A stretch of DNA of 64,000 bases from Niabella agricola. Its GTDB lineage: Bacteria > Bacteroidota > Bacteroidia > Chitinophagales > Chitinophagaceae. A program made the translations under genes and the position numbers. The notes under the pieces were generated by a model. The model had not been told where the DNA came from. It worked only from the letters and a program-made list of their open reading frames with translations, and searched no databases. The stretch covers positions 1-64,000 of the forward strand of contig NZ_JAJHIZ010000002.1 in NCBI RefSeq assembly GCF_021538615.1, given 5' to 3'. Positions within the stretch are counted from its first letter, which is position 1. Each line of letters begins with the position of its first letter. Positions 1 to 7,391 of the stretch are shown in pieces.

Positions 1-1
1 G

Positions 2-163
2 GTGTTTAATCCTCAGGGCCACCGGATTGCCTATATCCCGGTTCCTGAAAAGTGGACCGCCAATGTTTGTTTTGGAGGAAAGAACCGCGACCTGCTTTTT
101 ATGACTGCCGGAACCAGTATCTATACGCTTCGGATGCAGGTAAAAGGCATCAAGAAGTTTTAA
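2..163 (+). CDS. SMP-30/gluconolactonase/LRE family protein, C-terminal fragment
   Basis: This is the last 53 codons of a gene entering from the left edge. The visible part contains the family's terminal blades: an F-N-P-x-G turn, then I-P-V-P-E, then N-V-C-F-G-G and an M-T-A-G-T-S-I-Y strand. This order is typical of SMP-30/gluconolactonase beta-propellers, which hydrolyse sugar lactones using a divalent metal. The metal ligands and any signal peptide lie outside the window, so substrate and location cannot be judged. A hairpin terminator follows about 80 bases downstream. Confidence 0.8.
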   Translation: MFNPQGHRIAYIPVPEKWTANVCFGGKNRDLLFMTAGTSIYTLRMQVKGIKKF

Positions 164-245
164 AGGTGCCGTACCCGAAACACTTGCAGGTACAGGCAAA
201 ATCATTCTTTTGCCGGTAAAAAGGACTGGCTTTAATTGCCAGGCA

Positions 246-270
246 GCGCCGATAGGCGCCTTTTTATTTT
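246..270 (+). terminator. Rho-independent terminator after the gluconolactonase-like gene
   Basis: GCGCC and GGCGC arms around a GATA loop are followed by CTTTTT. It lies between the gluconolactonase-like gene and the convergent zinc-ribbon gene. Confidence 0.7.
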
Positions 271-278
271 AACAGGTA

Positions 279-650
279 TTACTTTTTTCTGACGACCAGT
301 AACCAGTCGTTTTCCAGCTGCAGATACCCGTAATCGTAGCAAAAAAAGTAGGTGAGCCCTTTTTTCGTTTGGTACTGGTTGGTCATGTATTTGAACTGAA
401 ATCCGGCCAATCGAAGCTTGTCGCGATGTATGGCAATTGTTGTCTCTGTTTGTTTCAGTTGCTCCTGCAGTATTTTCCGGTTTTTCCGAAGAATGGCATT
501 AACATTCCGGATGAGTTTCTCGGGGCCGTTTTTTAATGAGTTATTGTGTTGATTTCGGCAAAAATCATCACAGAACTTTTTATCGGCCCTCCCTTTTATT
601 GGTTTTTGGCAGGAAAGGCATAATTTTCCTAAGGTGTCGGTGTTTGGCAT
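279..650 (-). CDS. Small zinc-ribbon protein of unknown function
   Basis: A 123-residue protein starting at the ATG at 650; a longer frame would need a TTG at 674. Near the N-terminus are C-L-S-C and, about 15 residues later, C-D-D-F-C, a four-cysteine zinc-ribbon-like arrangement followed by R-N-Q-H-N. A basic, probably helical segment rich in Lys, Arg and Gln follows at about residues 45-80. The C-terminal third is aromatic (Tyr, Phe, Trp) and looks like a small beta domain. There is no signal peptide or membrane segment, so it is probably cytoplasmic. The Zn ribbon and basic helix suggest nucleic-acid binding, but this is inference. It is divergent from ssb, with an operator-like cluster between them. 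Confidence 0.7.
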   Translation of the reverse strand: MPNTDTLGKLCLSCQKPIKGRADKKFCDDFCRNQHNNSLKNGPEKLIRNVNAILRKNRKILQEQLKQTETTIAIHRDKLRLAGFQFKYMTNQYQTKKGLTYFFCYDYGYLQLENDWLLVVRKK

Positions 651-702
651 AATTACTTGATTTTCCTTATACAATATACAAAATTATTCTATTATAAGTG
701 TT

Positions 703-744
703 TGTAAACGCTTATAAACGTTTACTTCCGTAAGTAAACGTTTA
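703..744. promoter_or_regulatory. Cluster of LacI-type operator-like dyads between divergent genes
   Basis: Three overlapping dyads share an AAACG core with central CG steps at 709-710, 719-720 and 739-740, spaced by 10 and 20 bases. The strongest is a perfect 13-base inverted repeat, TAAACGTTTACTT at 715-727 and its complement at 732-744, separated by CCGT. A central CG inside GTAAACG-type arms is typical of LacI/GalR-family operators. No such regulator is encoded in the window. Confidence 0.6.
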
Positions 745-857
745 ATAACCGGATAATACTTTTAAAGAGATGCATCTTTGGGGTGCAGATCCGATAGCGC
801 TGTCGGTTCAGCAGCATAACAAATATGATCATCGCCGAAAGGCCCAAAACCAAAGTC

Positions 858-1211
858 ATGCACACAATTAAAAACAAAGTTCAACTGATCGGTCATTTAG
901 GCAGTGCCCCGGAAATAAAAGCAATTGCCGGTGGGAAAAAAATGGCCCGTTTTAGTATTGCCACCAATGAGCGTTATAAGAACACCAAGGGTGAAAAAGT
1001 AACCGAAACTCAATGGCATAACCTGGTAGTCTGGGGCAAACTTGCCGATATGGCCGCAAAGTACCTGGAAAAAGGCAGGGAGATTGCTATTGAAGGAAAA
1101 CTGGTCAGCCGCCAGTACGAAGATAAAAATGGCCAGAAGCGTTATTACACCGAGGTACAGGTACAGGAGTTATTGCTCCTGTCCGGCGGTCACCGGGGTG
1201 TTGCCGAATAA
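858..1211 (+). CDS. ssb: Single-stranded DNA-binding protein
   Basis: A 117-residue OB-fold protein beginning at the ATG at 858, where family homology starts (N-K-V-Q-L-I-G). An in-frame ATG at 825 would add 11 unlikely residues. Family signatures follow in order: R-F-S-I-A-T-N-E, G-E-K-V-T-E-T-Q-W-H-N-L-V, Y-L-E-K-G and I-E-G-K-L. It binds single-stranded DNA as an oligomer in replication, recombination and repair. It lacks the acidic C-terminal tail (typically ending D-D-I-P-F) used to recruit partners. This suggests an accessory short SSB, as several Bacteroidota carry, rather than the main replication SSB. A terminator follows. Confidence 0.9.
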   Translation: MHTIKNKVQLIGHLGSAPEIKAIAGGKKMARFSIATNERYKNTKGEKVTETQWHNLVVWGKLADMAAKYLEKGREIAIEGKLVSRQYEDKNGQKRYYTEVQVQELLLLSGGHRGVAE

Positions 1212-1242
1212 CACCTTTTGAAAAGCGCCGTTGCTAACCACA

Positions 1243-1272
1243 GGGTTGCCCTCATAGCCGGCAGCCCTTTTT
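1243..1272 (+). terminator. Rho-independent terminator of ssb
   Basis: GGGTTGCC at 1243-1250 pairs with GGCAGCCC at 1260-1267 (one G-U pair, 9-base loop), followed by five T. Confidence 0.7.
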
Positions 1273-1446
1273 GACGTGTTGAGGGAGGATGGCATTCCTG
1301 ACCATACGCTTTATATCTTTCCAATGGTTACCGTTGATGCGGAATTAGAGGAGATCGTGTTTGTGCGATCCTTTTTAGCAATGAACAGTAATTTTCCGTT
1401 TGGGGAATTACCGAATGCGAAACTGTACATCCGTTGATAATTGCTC

Positions 1447-1454
1447 TATCTTTG
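1447..1454 (+). promoter_or_regulatory. -7 box (TATCTTTG) for the META-domain lipoprotein
   Basis: An exact match to the Bacteroidota -7 consensus TAnnTTTG, 39 bases before the ATG. I see no good -33 TTTG at the usual spacing. Confidence 0.5.
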
Positions 1455-1493
1455 TATTGCACAAATATTCCTGTGAACTTAAAACCTGTCATC

Positions 1494-2285
1494 ATGAGAA
1501 AAATGATTTTCATGCTCGTAGCGCTTGGCACCCTTTTCTTCGCCGCATGTAATACTTCAAAGCAGCCCAAAAGTGGAAATGCCGGCGGCACAACGGCCAT
1601 CCTGGGGCAAAAATGGAAACTGACGGAACTGGCGGGTAAGCCGGTACCGGACCAGATCAATCAAAAAGAACCCTTCCTGCAATTACAGGGCAGTGATTCA
1701 CGATTTACTGCTTCCGGAGGCTGCAACGGCCTTGGTGGAACCTTTAGCCTGCAAGACAATAACCGGATCCGTTTCAAGCCCGGTCCGTCAACTTTAATGG
1801 CATGTGAGCATATGGAAATAGAGCAGGGACTGATAAAGGCGTTGGAATCGGCGGATAATTACACGATTCATGGCAGCGAACTTTCGCTCAACAAAGCGCG
1901 GATGGCACCACTTGCGCGTTTCCGGGCGGTGTCCGCTGAAACGGGGGGCAGTGCCTTAAATGGCACCTGGGAACTGAACTATATTTCGGGCTCACGGATT
2001 GCGTTTGAAGGGTTGTATCCTCGTATACGCCCCACGATTGTTTTTAACCTACCGCAGACTACAGCCAATGGAAACAGCAGTTGTAACCGGTATAATATCT
2101 CTTTCACGATAGATGATCATTCGATCCGGTTTAAAGAACCTGCAAGCACAAAAATGTTCTGTGAGGGAACAGGAGAGGCCACCTTCTTTAATACCCTGAA
2201 AACAGTGAACAGGTACGATATTGTAGGGAATTCGTTACACCTGATTATGGGCGATATTGCAGTGATGCGGTTCGAACGTAAATAA
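1494..2285 (+). CDS. Lipoprotein with two META (HslJ-like) domains
   Basis: A 263-residue protein with a lipoprotein signal: M-R-K-M, a hydrophobic stretch, then L-F-F-A-A-C with the lipidated Cys near residue 19. The start at 1494 places this signal at the N-terminus; the longer frame from 1434 does not. Two META domains follow. The first (about 35-140) has the hallmark F-x-A-S-G-G-C-N and a T-L-M-A-C strand. The second (about 155-262) has S-S-C-N-R-Y and K-M-F-C-E-G. Each keeps the paired Cys typical of HslJ-like folds. META proteins are envelope proteins, some linked to heat or novobiocin resistance; the exact role here is unknown. It is probably monocistronic. Confidence 0.85.
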   Translation: MRKMIFMLVALGTLFFAACNTSKQPKSGNAGGTTAILGQKWKLTELAGKPVPDQINQKEPFLQLQGSDSRFTASGGCNGLGGTFSLQDNNRIRFKPGPSTLMACEHMEIEQGLIKALESADNYTIHGSELSLNKARMAPLARFRAVSAETGGSALNGTWELNYISGSRIAFEGLYPRIRPTIVFNLPQTTANGNSSCNRYNISFTIDDHSIRFKEPASTKMFCEGTGEATFFNTLKTVNRYDIVGNSLHLIMGDIAVMRFERK

Positions 2286-2655
2286 GCGGAAGCCATTGTA
2301 CATGCCGGCCAAGTGTTTATGAAGGCTCCGGTGATTATTGGAAGCCGCTGATTCATGATCATATAAAAGATGCAGTCTGGTTGGAGTGGCTGTTTAATGG
2401 GCGAAGCGGATACGGGCCGGAACAATCCTTTAAAAATTGCATGACAAACACAGGAATGGGTATAACAAAATCCAGGAGGCAGCTCCCAAATAGGGACGGT
2501 TTATAAAGCCGCCTGTAAAGCAATCATGTTGAATCGTTATAAATAAAAAGAAGGTATCATCAATCTTTGCCTTGCTACCCGGTATAGACCAGGTCCATAC
2601 GATAGCAGGCTGCAACGGATTTTTGATACCACCTTTTTTAAACTTAAACGTTCGG
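2286..2655. other. Intergenic region, nothing recognised
   Basis: A 370-base gap between the 3' ends of the convergent META lipoprotein and hsp20. It holds no convincing frame, RNA or strong hairpin with a T-run. A 61-codon minus-strand frame (2430-2615) has no recognisable features. Confidence 0.5.
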
Positions 2656-3126
2656 TTACGCGATGTTAACCTCCTGCCCGGGTTTATTTGTTTCCGGGTT
2701 TTTACGGAATGTAATTTTTAATACACCGTCGGTATAGTTCGCGTGGATCTCATCTGTCAGTACTTTATCGCTCAACTGGAAGGAGCGCTCAAAGGCGGCC
2801 GGCTGATACTCCTGGTAAACATAGTTTCCGTTTTCTCTTTGATCGGGGGACGTATACCGGATGGTAAGGATAGATTCCTTTACTGAAATCTTAAAATATT
2901 CCTTTTGAAGACCGGCCGCATACAAGGAAATAATAAAGGCGGTTTCTGTTTCTTCAATGTTAACAGGTTTTGAGCCGTTCATATATTCCTGTAATTTTTG
3001 CATCCATGGATGTCCGCCACCAAACGGGCGGCCTCCAAACTTTTTGCCAAAGAAGCACCGCTGCTGATTAAAACGGGGATCGAAGTGCTGTTGCGTATTG
3101 CCGCCTATAGATTGATTTGTAAACAT
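2656..3126 (-). CDS. Hsp20/alpha-crystallin family small heat-shock protein
   Basis: A 156-residue protein. The N-terminus is rich in Gly, Phe and Gln, typical of the disordered arm. An alpha-crystallin domain spans about residues 50-145: F-I-I-S-L-Y-A-A-G-L, S-I-L-T-I-R-Y, F-E-R-S-F-Q-L and the consensus A-N-Y-T-D-G-V-L-K-I-T. It is an ATP-independent holdase that keeps unfolding proteins soluble in the cytoplasm. The C-terminal I-x-I anchor is degenerate (E-V-N-I-A). The gene lies 33 bases downstream of a small membrane-protein gene on the same strand, suggesting an operon. Confidence 0.9.
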   Translation of the reverse strand: MFTNQSIGGNTQQHFDPRFNQQRCFFGKKFGGRPFGGGHPWMQKLQEYMNGSKPVNIEETETAFIISLYAAGLQKEYFKISVKESILTIRYTSPDQRENGNYVYQEYQPAAFERSFQLSDKVLTDEIHANYTDGVLKITFRKNPETNKPGQEVNIA

Positions 3127-3159
3127 GATTTTTTTGTTTTTGTGTTTAATAAAAGATAA

Positions 3160-3456
3160 TTAATGAATGGGAATAATGGCCGGAGTGCCCTGGCTTTTTT
3201 TACCAGCGATGGGCTGCAGGGTGCTGTTATGGTGTAGCTCTTTAAGATAGGGATTGGCACTCCATTCGAGACCGTTACCCTCCGCCCATTTTTGCCGGGT
3301 TTTTTTAATGATCTTACCGGCGATAAGAGCGATCAGGCTAATACCGATTGCCAACAGCATCAGTTTAAAGAGCAGGAACAATACCAGTGATGCTAAACCG
3401 ATCAGCAAGGTAAGTCCGGCAAGTCGTGGAAGCATGAACAGGATTTTGTGTTTCAT
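3160..3456 (-). CDS. Small two-helix membrane protein, upstream partner of hsp20
   Basis: A 98-residue protein of unrecognised family. It begins with a short basic head (M-K-H-K) and has one long or two adjacent hydrophobic helices over about residues 6-48, ending in a K-I-I-K-K-T-R cytoplasmic anchor by the positive-inside rule. The soluble tail contains W-S-A-N-P-Y and is Lys/His rich. It is the first gene of a probable two-gene unit with hsp20, 33 bases apart. A role in envelope stress is only inference from this neighbour. Confidence 0.65.
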   Translation of the reverse strand: MKHKILFMLPRLAGLTLLIGLASLVLFLLFKLMLLAIGISLIALIAGKIIKKTRQKWAEGNGLEWSANPYLKELHHNSTLQPIAGKKSQGTPAIIPIH

Positions 3457-3928
3457 TTTTTCATTTTTTAATTTTAAAACGGTTGTTTCTATTGAAGACG
3501 ACGGCGTTTTATTTTTACTTTAAAAACGGAAGATTATTTTTTTGAGTGCCTATTGTTATTTTCGAGGAAACCCTTCAACCGTTCATTCGCGGCATAAAGA
3601 GTAGCCCTCATCTAACCGGAAGGTTGCAGAAGGTAACAGAACGCCGTTCCGGGTGATCAGGTGATCATCGCTGTTTCATTTTTATTGTTGGAGACTGATG
3701 CTTTTTTGGATGCATTATGTACAAACATCCGGTTCGCTGTTTTTATGGCACCGGATGTTGAAGTGCTTTTGCTTTTTAGCGCAATGCCGGTTGAAGTGGC
3801 GATTGTCACTTTTGCCGCTGAATTTGACGCATTCGCACTGGTGCTCCGGAGTTTTGTTTTTTACTTTTGCAAAAGAAGACCGCTTCTGTAAGAACGGACG
3901 AAATTAATAACCTTTAATTTGAGGATCA
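3457..3928. other. Intergenic region between divergent genes, no confident feature
   Basis: A 472-base gap that should hold the hsp20-operon and hydrolase promoters. I find no clear TAnnTTTG box for either. Open frames at about 3661-3907 have odd composition; the antisense frame is Ser/Ala/Lys/Thr rich but has no usable start codon. Confidence 0.5.
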
Positions 3929-4729
3929 ATGGGTGTGGATCAAATGAATAAACCTGCCGGGCAGTATGTATCGGTAAACGGGATTCAAATGTATTATGAA
4001 GTTCACGGAAATGGAAAGGGTATGCCGCTGGTATTAATACACGGCGGTGGCTCTACCATTCCTTCCAACTGGGGTGTATTGCTTCCGCTATTTGCGGAGC
4101 ACCATACAGTCATTGCCATGGAACTACAGGCACATGGCCGTACCGGCGACCGCAACCAACCCGAATCGTTCCGGCAGGATGCTGCAGATGTACAGGCGTT
4201 GCTAAAGCTCCTGCAAGTGACCAGCGCAAATATCATCGGGTTTAGCGATGGTGCCTGTACCACAATGGAAATGGCAATCCGGTATCCGGAGATGGTTCAC
4301 AAGATCGTGCTCATTTCCGGTAATTACAAAAGAGAAGGGATGATCCCCGGATTTTTTGAAGGACTGGAGGCCGCCACGTTTGCTGATATGCCCGGGCCGT
4401 TAAAAACAGCCTACCTCGATGTAAACCCCAATCCGGAAGGACTATTGAATATGTTTCAAAAAGACCGGGAAAAACGGCTGGCGTTTCAGGATGTTCCGGA
4501 AGAACTGCTGAAGCGTATAAAAGCCACCACGCTGCTAATAGTTGGTGATCAGGATGTGATTACTGTATCGCATACGGTTGAAATGCTGAGCCAGATACCT
4601 GGAGCCCGGTTGGCAGTACTTCCGGGCAACCACGGATCATTTATCGGGGAAGTGCTTGCAGGAACGGCCGGAAGCCCTATGCCGGAGATTGCCGCAGGTA
4701 TTATCAGGGATTTCCTAGGCAACGACTGA
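3929..4729 (+). CDS. Alpha/beta hydrolase
   Basis: A 266-residue alpha/beta-hydrolase. The N-terminal strand pattern Y-V-S-V-N-G-I-Q-M-Y-Y-E leads to the oxyanion-hole motif L-I-H-G-G-G. The nucleophile elbow is G-F-S-D-G-A, with Ser near residue 107. The acid is probably the last Asp in V-G-D-Q-D-V, and the catalytic His is in P-G-N-H-G-S. All three triad residues are present. No signal peptide is visible, so it is probably cytoplasmic. The substrate is unknown; relatives include esterases and proline-iminopeptidase-like enzymes. The start could be this ATG or the second Met (M-N-K-P-A). It is flanked by large gaps and appears monocistronic. Confidence 0.85.
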   Translation: MGVDQMNKPAGQYVSVNGIQMYYEVHGNGKGMPLVLIHGGGSTIPSNWGVLLPLFAEHHTVIAMELQAHGRTGDRNQPESFRQDAADVQALLKLLQVTSANIIGFSDGACTTMEMAIRYPEMVHKIVLISGNYKREGMIPGFFEGLEAATFADMPGPLKTAYLDVNPNPEGLLNMFQKDREKRLAFQDVPEELLKRIKATTLLIVGDQDVITVSHTVEMLSQIPGARLAVLPGNHGSFIGEVLAGTAGSPMPEIAAGIIRDFLGND

Positions 4730-5013
4730 TTGCTGTTGCTATGCAGAACGATCGCTGTTACTGATACATCGTTTAAAACCGGAGATTGGCATCGGCAACG
4801 CAGAACACTGATGCAGATTACATGAAATAAGATTGTGTGGAGCATCCGGCCGAGACCGGTGGTTGCTTTTACGCTATTGCGGGGCAAATAACTTTGTCTC
4901 CGTAATAGCAAGCTATCATCTTTATGAAACAGAATATTAGAATCCCGCAACTAACATATGGGCAATGGCTGTTCCGCAGAGAACTGCGAACACCCATTAC
5001 GCAAGTGATTTGT
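4730..5013. other. Intergenic region upstream of the sodA control region
   Basis: No convincing gene. A short frame from about 4924 to 5088 (about 54 codons) runs through the sodA promoter and is probably fortuitous. A phrase near 4797-4825 (CGCAGAACACTGATGCAGAT) resembles the CAGCG-type repeat at 53554 only loosely. Confidence 0.4.
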
Positions 5014-5045
5014 ATAATAAACAAAGTATTTACTTTGTTTATTAT
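5014..5045. promoter_or_regulatory. Perfect 15-base inverted repeat over the sodA promoter
   Basis: The arm ATAATAAACAAAGTA (5014-5028) is followed by TT and its exact reverse complement at 5031-5045. The right arm contains the -33 TTTG (5034-5037), so a bound protein would block or modulate RNA polymerase. This looks like a dimer-binding operator. It does not resemble the TTTAGA dyad upstream of mntR. Confidence 0.7.
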
Positions 5046-5064
5046 GATAGTTTCTTTATCTTTG
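5034..5064 (+). promoter_or_regulatory. sodA promoter (TTTG-N19-TATCTTTG)
   Basis: TTTG at 5034-5037 and TATCTTTG at 5057-5064 are separated by 19 bases, an exact match to the Bacteroidota promoter consensus. The predicted transcription start is near 5071, giving a leader of about 110 bases. Confidence 0.75.
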
Positions 5065-5181
5065 ACCCGTAAAAGCGATGAAGGATAGCATGCTGGCCGG
5101 TCTGGTACTGCGCGCTGTTGTTGCAGGCTGTTCCGCATGGTACTTCTGATCGTAAAAATATTCACCAAAAAAGAGAATCAC

Positions 5182-5787
5182 ATGACACATCAATTACCCG
5201 AGCTGCCGTATGCATACGATGCATTAGAACCTCATATCGATACAGCAACCATGCAGATCCATCACACCAAACATCACCAGGCCTATGTCGACAACCTGAA
5301 TAAAGCCATTGCCGGTACGGAACATGAACAAAAGACACTGGAAGCGCTTGTCGCCGCAGCCGGCTCCATCAGTCCGGTTGTACGCAACAATGCCGGAGGG
5401 CATTGGAATCATTGTTTTTTCTGGAACAGTCTTTCTCCCAAAGGAGGTGGCATACCCACCGGTGCATTGGCGGCAGCCATTGATCAGGGGTTTGGTTCTT
5501 TTGAAAAGTTCAAAGAACAATTTCAGACGGCAGCGATTTCGCGCTTTGGTTCCGGATGGGCGTGGCTGGTGCTTACGGATGACGGCCAGTTGGTGATCAC
5601 CTCTACTCCCAATCAGGACAATCCTTTAATGGATGTAGCCGAGGTAAAAGGCCGGCCGATTATTGGTGTAGATGTGTGGGAGCACGCGTATTATCTTCGA
5701 TTCCAGAACCGGCGCCCGGAGTACCTGAACGCTTATTGGCAGGTTGTAAACTGGGAAGCCGCGGATGCCTTATTCAATAACCGTTAA
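5182..5787 (+). CDS. sodA: Superoxide dismutase, Mn-type (Fe/Mn family)
   Basis: A 201-residue cytoplasmic enzyme converting superoxide to oxygen and hydrogen peroxide. The start at 5182 fits the family N-terminus (H-Q-L-P-E-L-P-Y); the upstream frame adds an implausible extension. The four metal ligands are all present: His27 (in I-H-H-T-K-H-H), His77 (G-G-H-W-N-H), Asp164 and His168 (D-V-W-E-H-A-Y). Gly73 next to H-W-N-H and Gln145 in T-P-N-Q-D match residues that favour Mn over Fe, so Mn or cambialistic use is likely. The gene has a strong promoter overlapped by a 15-base palindrome. An Mn uptake operon lies 2 kb downstream, which fits physiologically. Confidence 0.95.
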   Translation: MTHQLPELPYAYDALEPHIDTATMQIHHTKHHQAYVDNLNKAIAGTEHEQKTLEALVAAAGSISPVVRNNAGGHWNHCFFWNSLSPKGGGIPTGALAAAIDQGFGSFEKFKEQFQTAAISRFGSGWAWLVLTDDGQLVITSTPNQDNPLMDVAEVKGRPIIGVDVWEHAYYLRFQNRRPEYLNAYWQVVNWEAADALFNNR

Positions 5788-5882
5788 GGCATAACTGGTG
5801 GGCGGGCGCCCGAAGACCCGGAAACAGTGCCGATACGATATATGCAGCATGCGAAAAAAGCAAAAAGTTTTTTTGCAGTCTT

Positions 5883-5913
5883 TTTGTTGAAACGAAAGAA
5901 ATGCTTATCTTTG
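5883..5913 (+). promoter_or_regulatory. tRNA-Arg promoter (TTTG-N19-TATCTTTG)
   Basis: TTTG at 5883-5886 and TATCTTTG at 5906-5913, with the same 19-base spacing as the sodA promoter. The mature tRNA begins 14 bases downstream. Confidence 0.75.
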
Positions 5914-5926
5914 CCCCCCACAAAAC

Positions 5927-6000
5927 GGCCCCGTAGCTCAATTGAATAGAGCATTTGACTACGGATCAAAAGGTTTCAGGTTTGAATCCTGACGGGGTCA
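5927..6000 (+). tRNA. tRNA-Arg (anticodon ACG)
   Basis: A 74-base cloverleaf. The acceptor stem GGCCCCG pairs with CGGGGTC (one G-U), with discriminator A at 6000. The D stem is GCTC/GAGC. The anticodon stem TTTGA/TCAAA encloses the loop CTACGGA, giving anticodon ACG. The T stem TCAGG/CCTGA has loop TTTGAAT. CCA is not encoded. With A34 modified to inosine it would read CGU, CGC and CGA. Confidence 0.93.
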
Positions 6001-6119
6001 CTTAAGATCAAGGAGTTACAGATAATGTAATTCCTTTTTTTATGTATATTGTTTGGTATGATCCTTGACAATCTTGTTTGAATTTTTGATCCGTGTAGCA
6101 ATTCATAAATCTACAGTAC

Positions 6120-6593
6120 ATGAAAATAGCTTTTTGGGCGTTGGGAAAGCAGCACGAGGCTTATGTTAAAGAAGGAGTGGAAGCGTTTTCCAGCCGCATC
6201 GGCAATTATTTCCGGCTGGAATGGGAGCTGATCCCGGCGCCGAAAGATGCGGCACAGCTCGGTGCTCCGGAGCTGAAAAAAAAGGAAGCAGCGGTAATTC
6301 TTTCCAAAATTGCAAAGGAAGATTATCTCGTGGCATTGGAGGAGCGCGGACGCCAGATGAGCTCCGAAGGATTGGCCGCTTTTTTGCAAGGTCGCGCCAA
6401 TGCCGGTACCCGGCGCATTATTTTTTTGATCGGCGGCGCCTATGGGCTGGATGAAACGGTTTTGAGAAGAGCCAATACGTTATGGAGTTTGTCGCAACTG
6501 GTGTTCCCGCATCAGCTGGTGCGTCTCATTCTTGCGGAGCAGGTATACCGTGCCTGTACCATTATGAAAAACGAAAAATATCATCATTCCTGA
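6120..6593 (+). CDS. rlmH: 23S rRNA (pseudouridine1915-N3)-methyltransferase RlmH
   Basis: A 157-residue SPOUT-family methyltransferase. It methylates N3 of pseudouridine 1915 in helix 69 of 23S rRNA using S-adenosylmethionine, acting on assembled ribosomes. The knotted C-terminal half carries the motifs: F-L-I-G-G-A-Y-G (SAM loop), then S-L-S-Q-L-V-F-P-H-Q-L-V-R, then A-E-Q-V-Y-R-A, ending N-E-K-Y-H-H-S. Length matches the family (about 155-160). The rhomboid gene follows after 63 bases containing a heptamer tract. Confidence 0.95.
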   Translation: MKIAFWALGKQHEAYVKEGVEAFSSRIGNYFRLEWELIPAPKDAAQLGAPELKKKEAAVILSKIAKEDYLVALEERGRQMSSEGLAAFLQGRANAGTRRIIFLIGGAYGLDETVLRRANTLWSLSQLVFPHQLVRLILAEQVYRACTIMKNEKYHHS

Positions 6594-6604
6594 AACAAAG
6601 AGTA

Positions 6605-6639
6605 AGAAATGGAAAATTAGAAATGAGAAATGGGAATTT
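6605..6639 (+). repeat. Heptamer tract (AGAAATG type)
   Basis: Five consecutive 7-base units, with AGAAATG occurring three times and variants GAAAATT and GGAATTT. It ends 17 bases before the rhomboid start codon. It belongs to the 7-base-period tracts seen in many gaps of this window. Confidence 0.6.
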
Positions 6640-6656
6640 GTCGCTATTTTTAGCAC

Positions 6657-7298
6657 ATGGAACTAACCATTACGCTCATTATCACTATTATTACCGTGGC
6701 TGTTTCCCTCTGGGGCTTCAGTAGCTCAAAAGTGATCGACAACCTTATTTTTTTCGGACCTGCCATTTCCCGGAACCGCCAGTACTACCGGTTTATTACG
6801 CATGGACTGATTCATGCAGATCTGATGCACCTGGCGTTTAATATGATCGCGTTGTATTCCTTCGGTATTGCACTGGAAACGTATTTTTTCCCTGACGACC
6901 GGGTTTTTGGTGCAGATGCACCGATGTATTTTGCCGGCTTGTATATCGGAGGGCTGGTAGTGGCGAGTCTTCCGGACTATTTTAAGCATAAGGATGATTA
7001 TTACTTCAGAAGTCTCGGTGCTTCGGGTGCCGTTTCTTCGGTGATCTTTGCTTGTATCGTATTATTCCCTACACTTCCCATCCGCTTTTTATTCCTGCCC
7101 GTGGACATTCCTGGCTGGATATTCGGCGGGCTATACCTGCTGATCTCGGCCTATCTTGACCGGCAGGGTGGTGGACGCATTAATCATGGCGCGCATTTAT
7201 GGGGCGCAGTATTTGGCATTGTTTTTATCGTGCTGTTTGTAAGTATGAAGGGGCAGCTGAATGTTTTCGAAAACTTTATCCACCAGATACGGAGGTAG
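6657..7298 (+). CDS. Rhomboid-family intramembrane serine protease
   Basis: A 213-residue polytopic membrane protein with about six hydrophobic segments. The catalytic Ser123 lies in G-A-S-G-A. The partner His180 is in N-H-G-A-H-L-W-G-A in the last helix. The second helix holds the H-x-x-x-N-type motif (H58-L-A-F-N62) that helps form the oxyanion hole. Rhomboids cleave transmembrane helices of other proteins in the bilayer; the substrate here is unknown. The 20-residue gap between the middle helices (around P-D-D-R-V-F-G) is a loop on one membrane face. It follows rlmH in the same direction, possibly co-transcribed. Confidence 0.9.
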   Translation: MELTITLIITIITVAVSLWGFSSSKVIDNLIFFGPAISRNRQYYRFITHGLIHADLMHLAFNMIALYSFGIALETYFFPDDRVFGADAPMYFAGLYIGGLVVASLPDYFKHKDDYYFRSLGASGAVSSVIFACIVLFPTLPIRFLFLPVDIPGWIFGGLYLLISAYLDRQGGGRINHGAHLWGAVFGIVFIVLFVSMKGQLNVFENFIHQIRR

Positions 7299-7391
7299 TT
7301 TCGGCTCCGGGCTGTTTTAGATATTTATTCCGGGCAGTTGGTCTTTGCAGAAACATTACCGAATGAAGCACCTGTTCGCTTAAATCAACAT

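Noticed and set aside
1258..1437. An open frame with protein-like composition (Y-I-F-P-M-V-T-V-D-A-E-L) between ssb and the META lipoprotein
   Set aside because: Only about 37 codons remain from its first ATG, and it overlaps a terminator. It could be a gene remnant but cannot be supported.
2430..2615. 61-codon minus-strand frame upstream of hsp20
   Set aside because: No recognisable motif, no promoter and unlikely composition.
3661..3907. Two overlapping plus-strand frames of 69-76 codons
   Set aside because: No family features, poor composition and no start context. The antisense frame is Ser/Ala/Lys/Thr rich but lacks a start codon.
4924..5088. About 54-codon plus-strand frame upstream of sodA
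   Set aside because: It runs through the palindrome and both promoter boxes of sodA, so it is probably chance.
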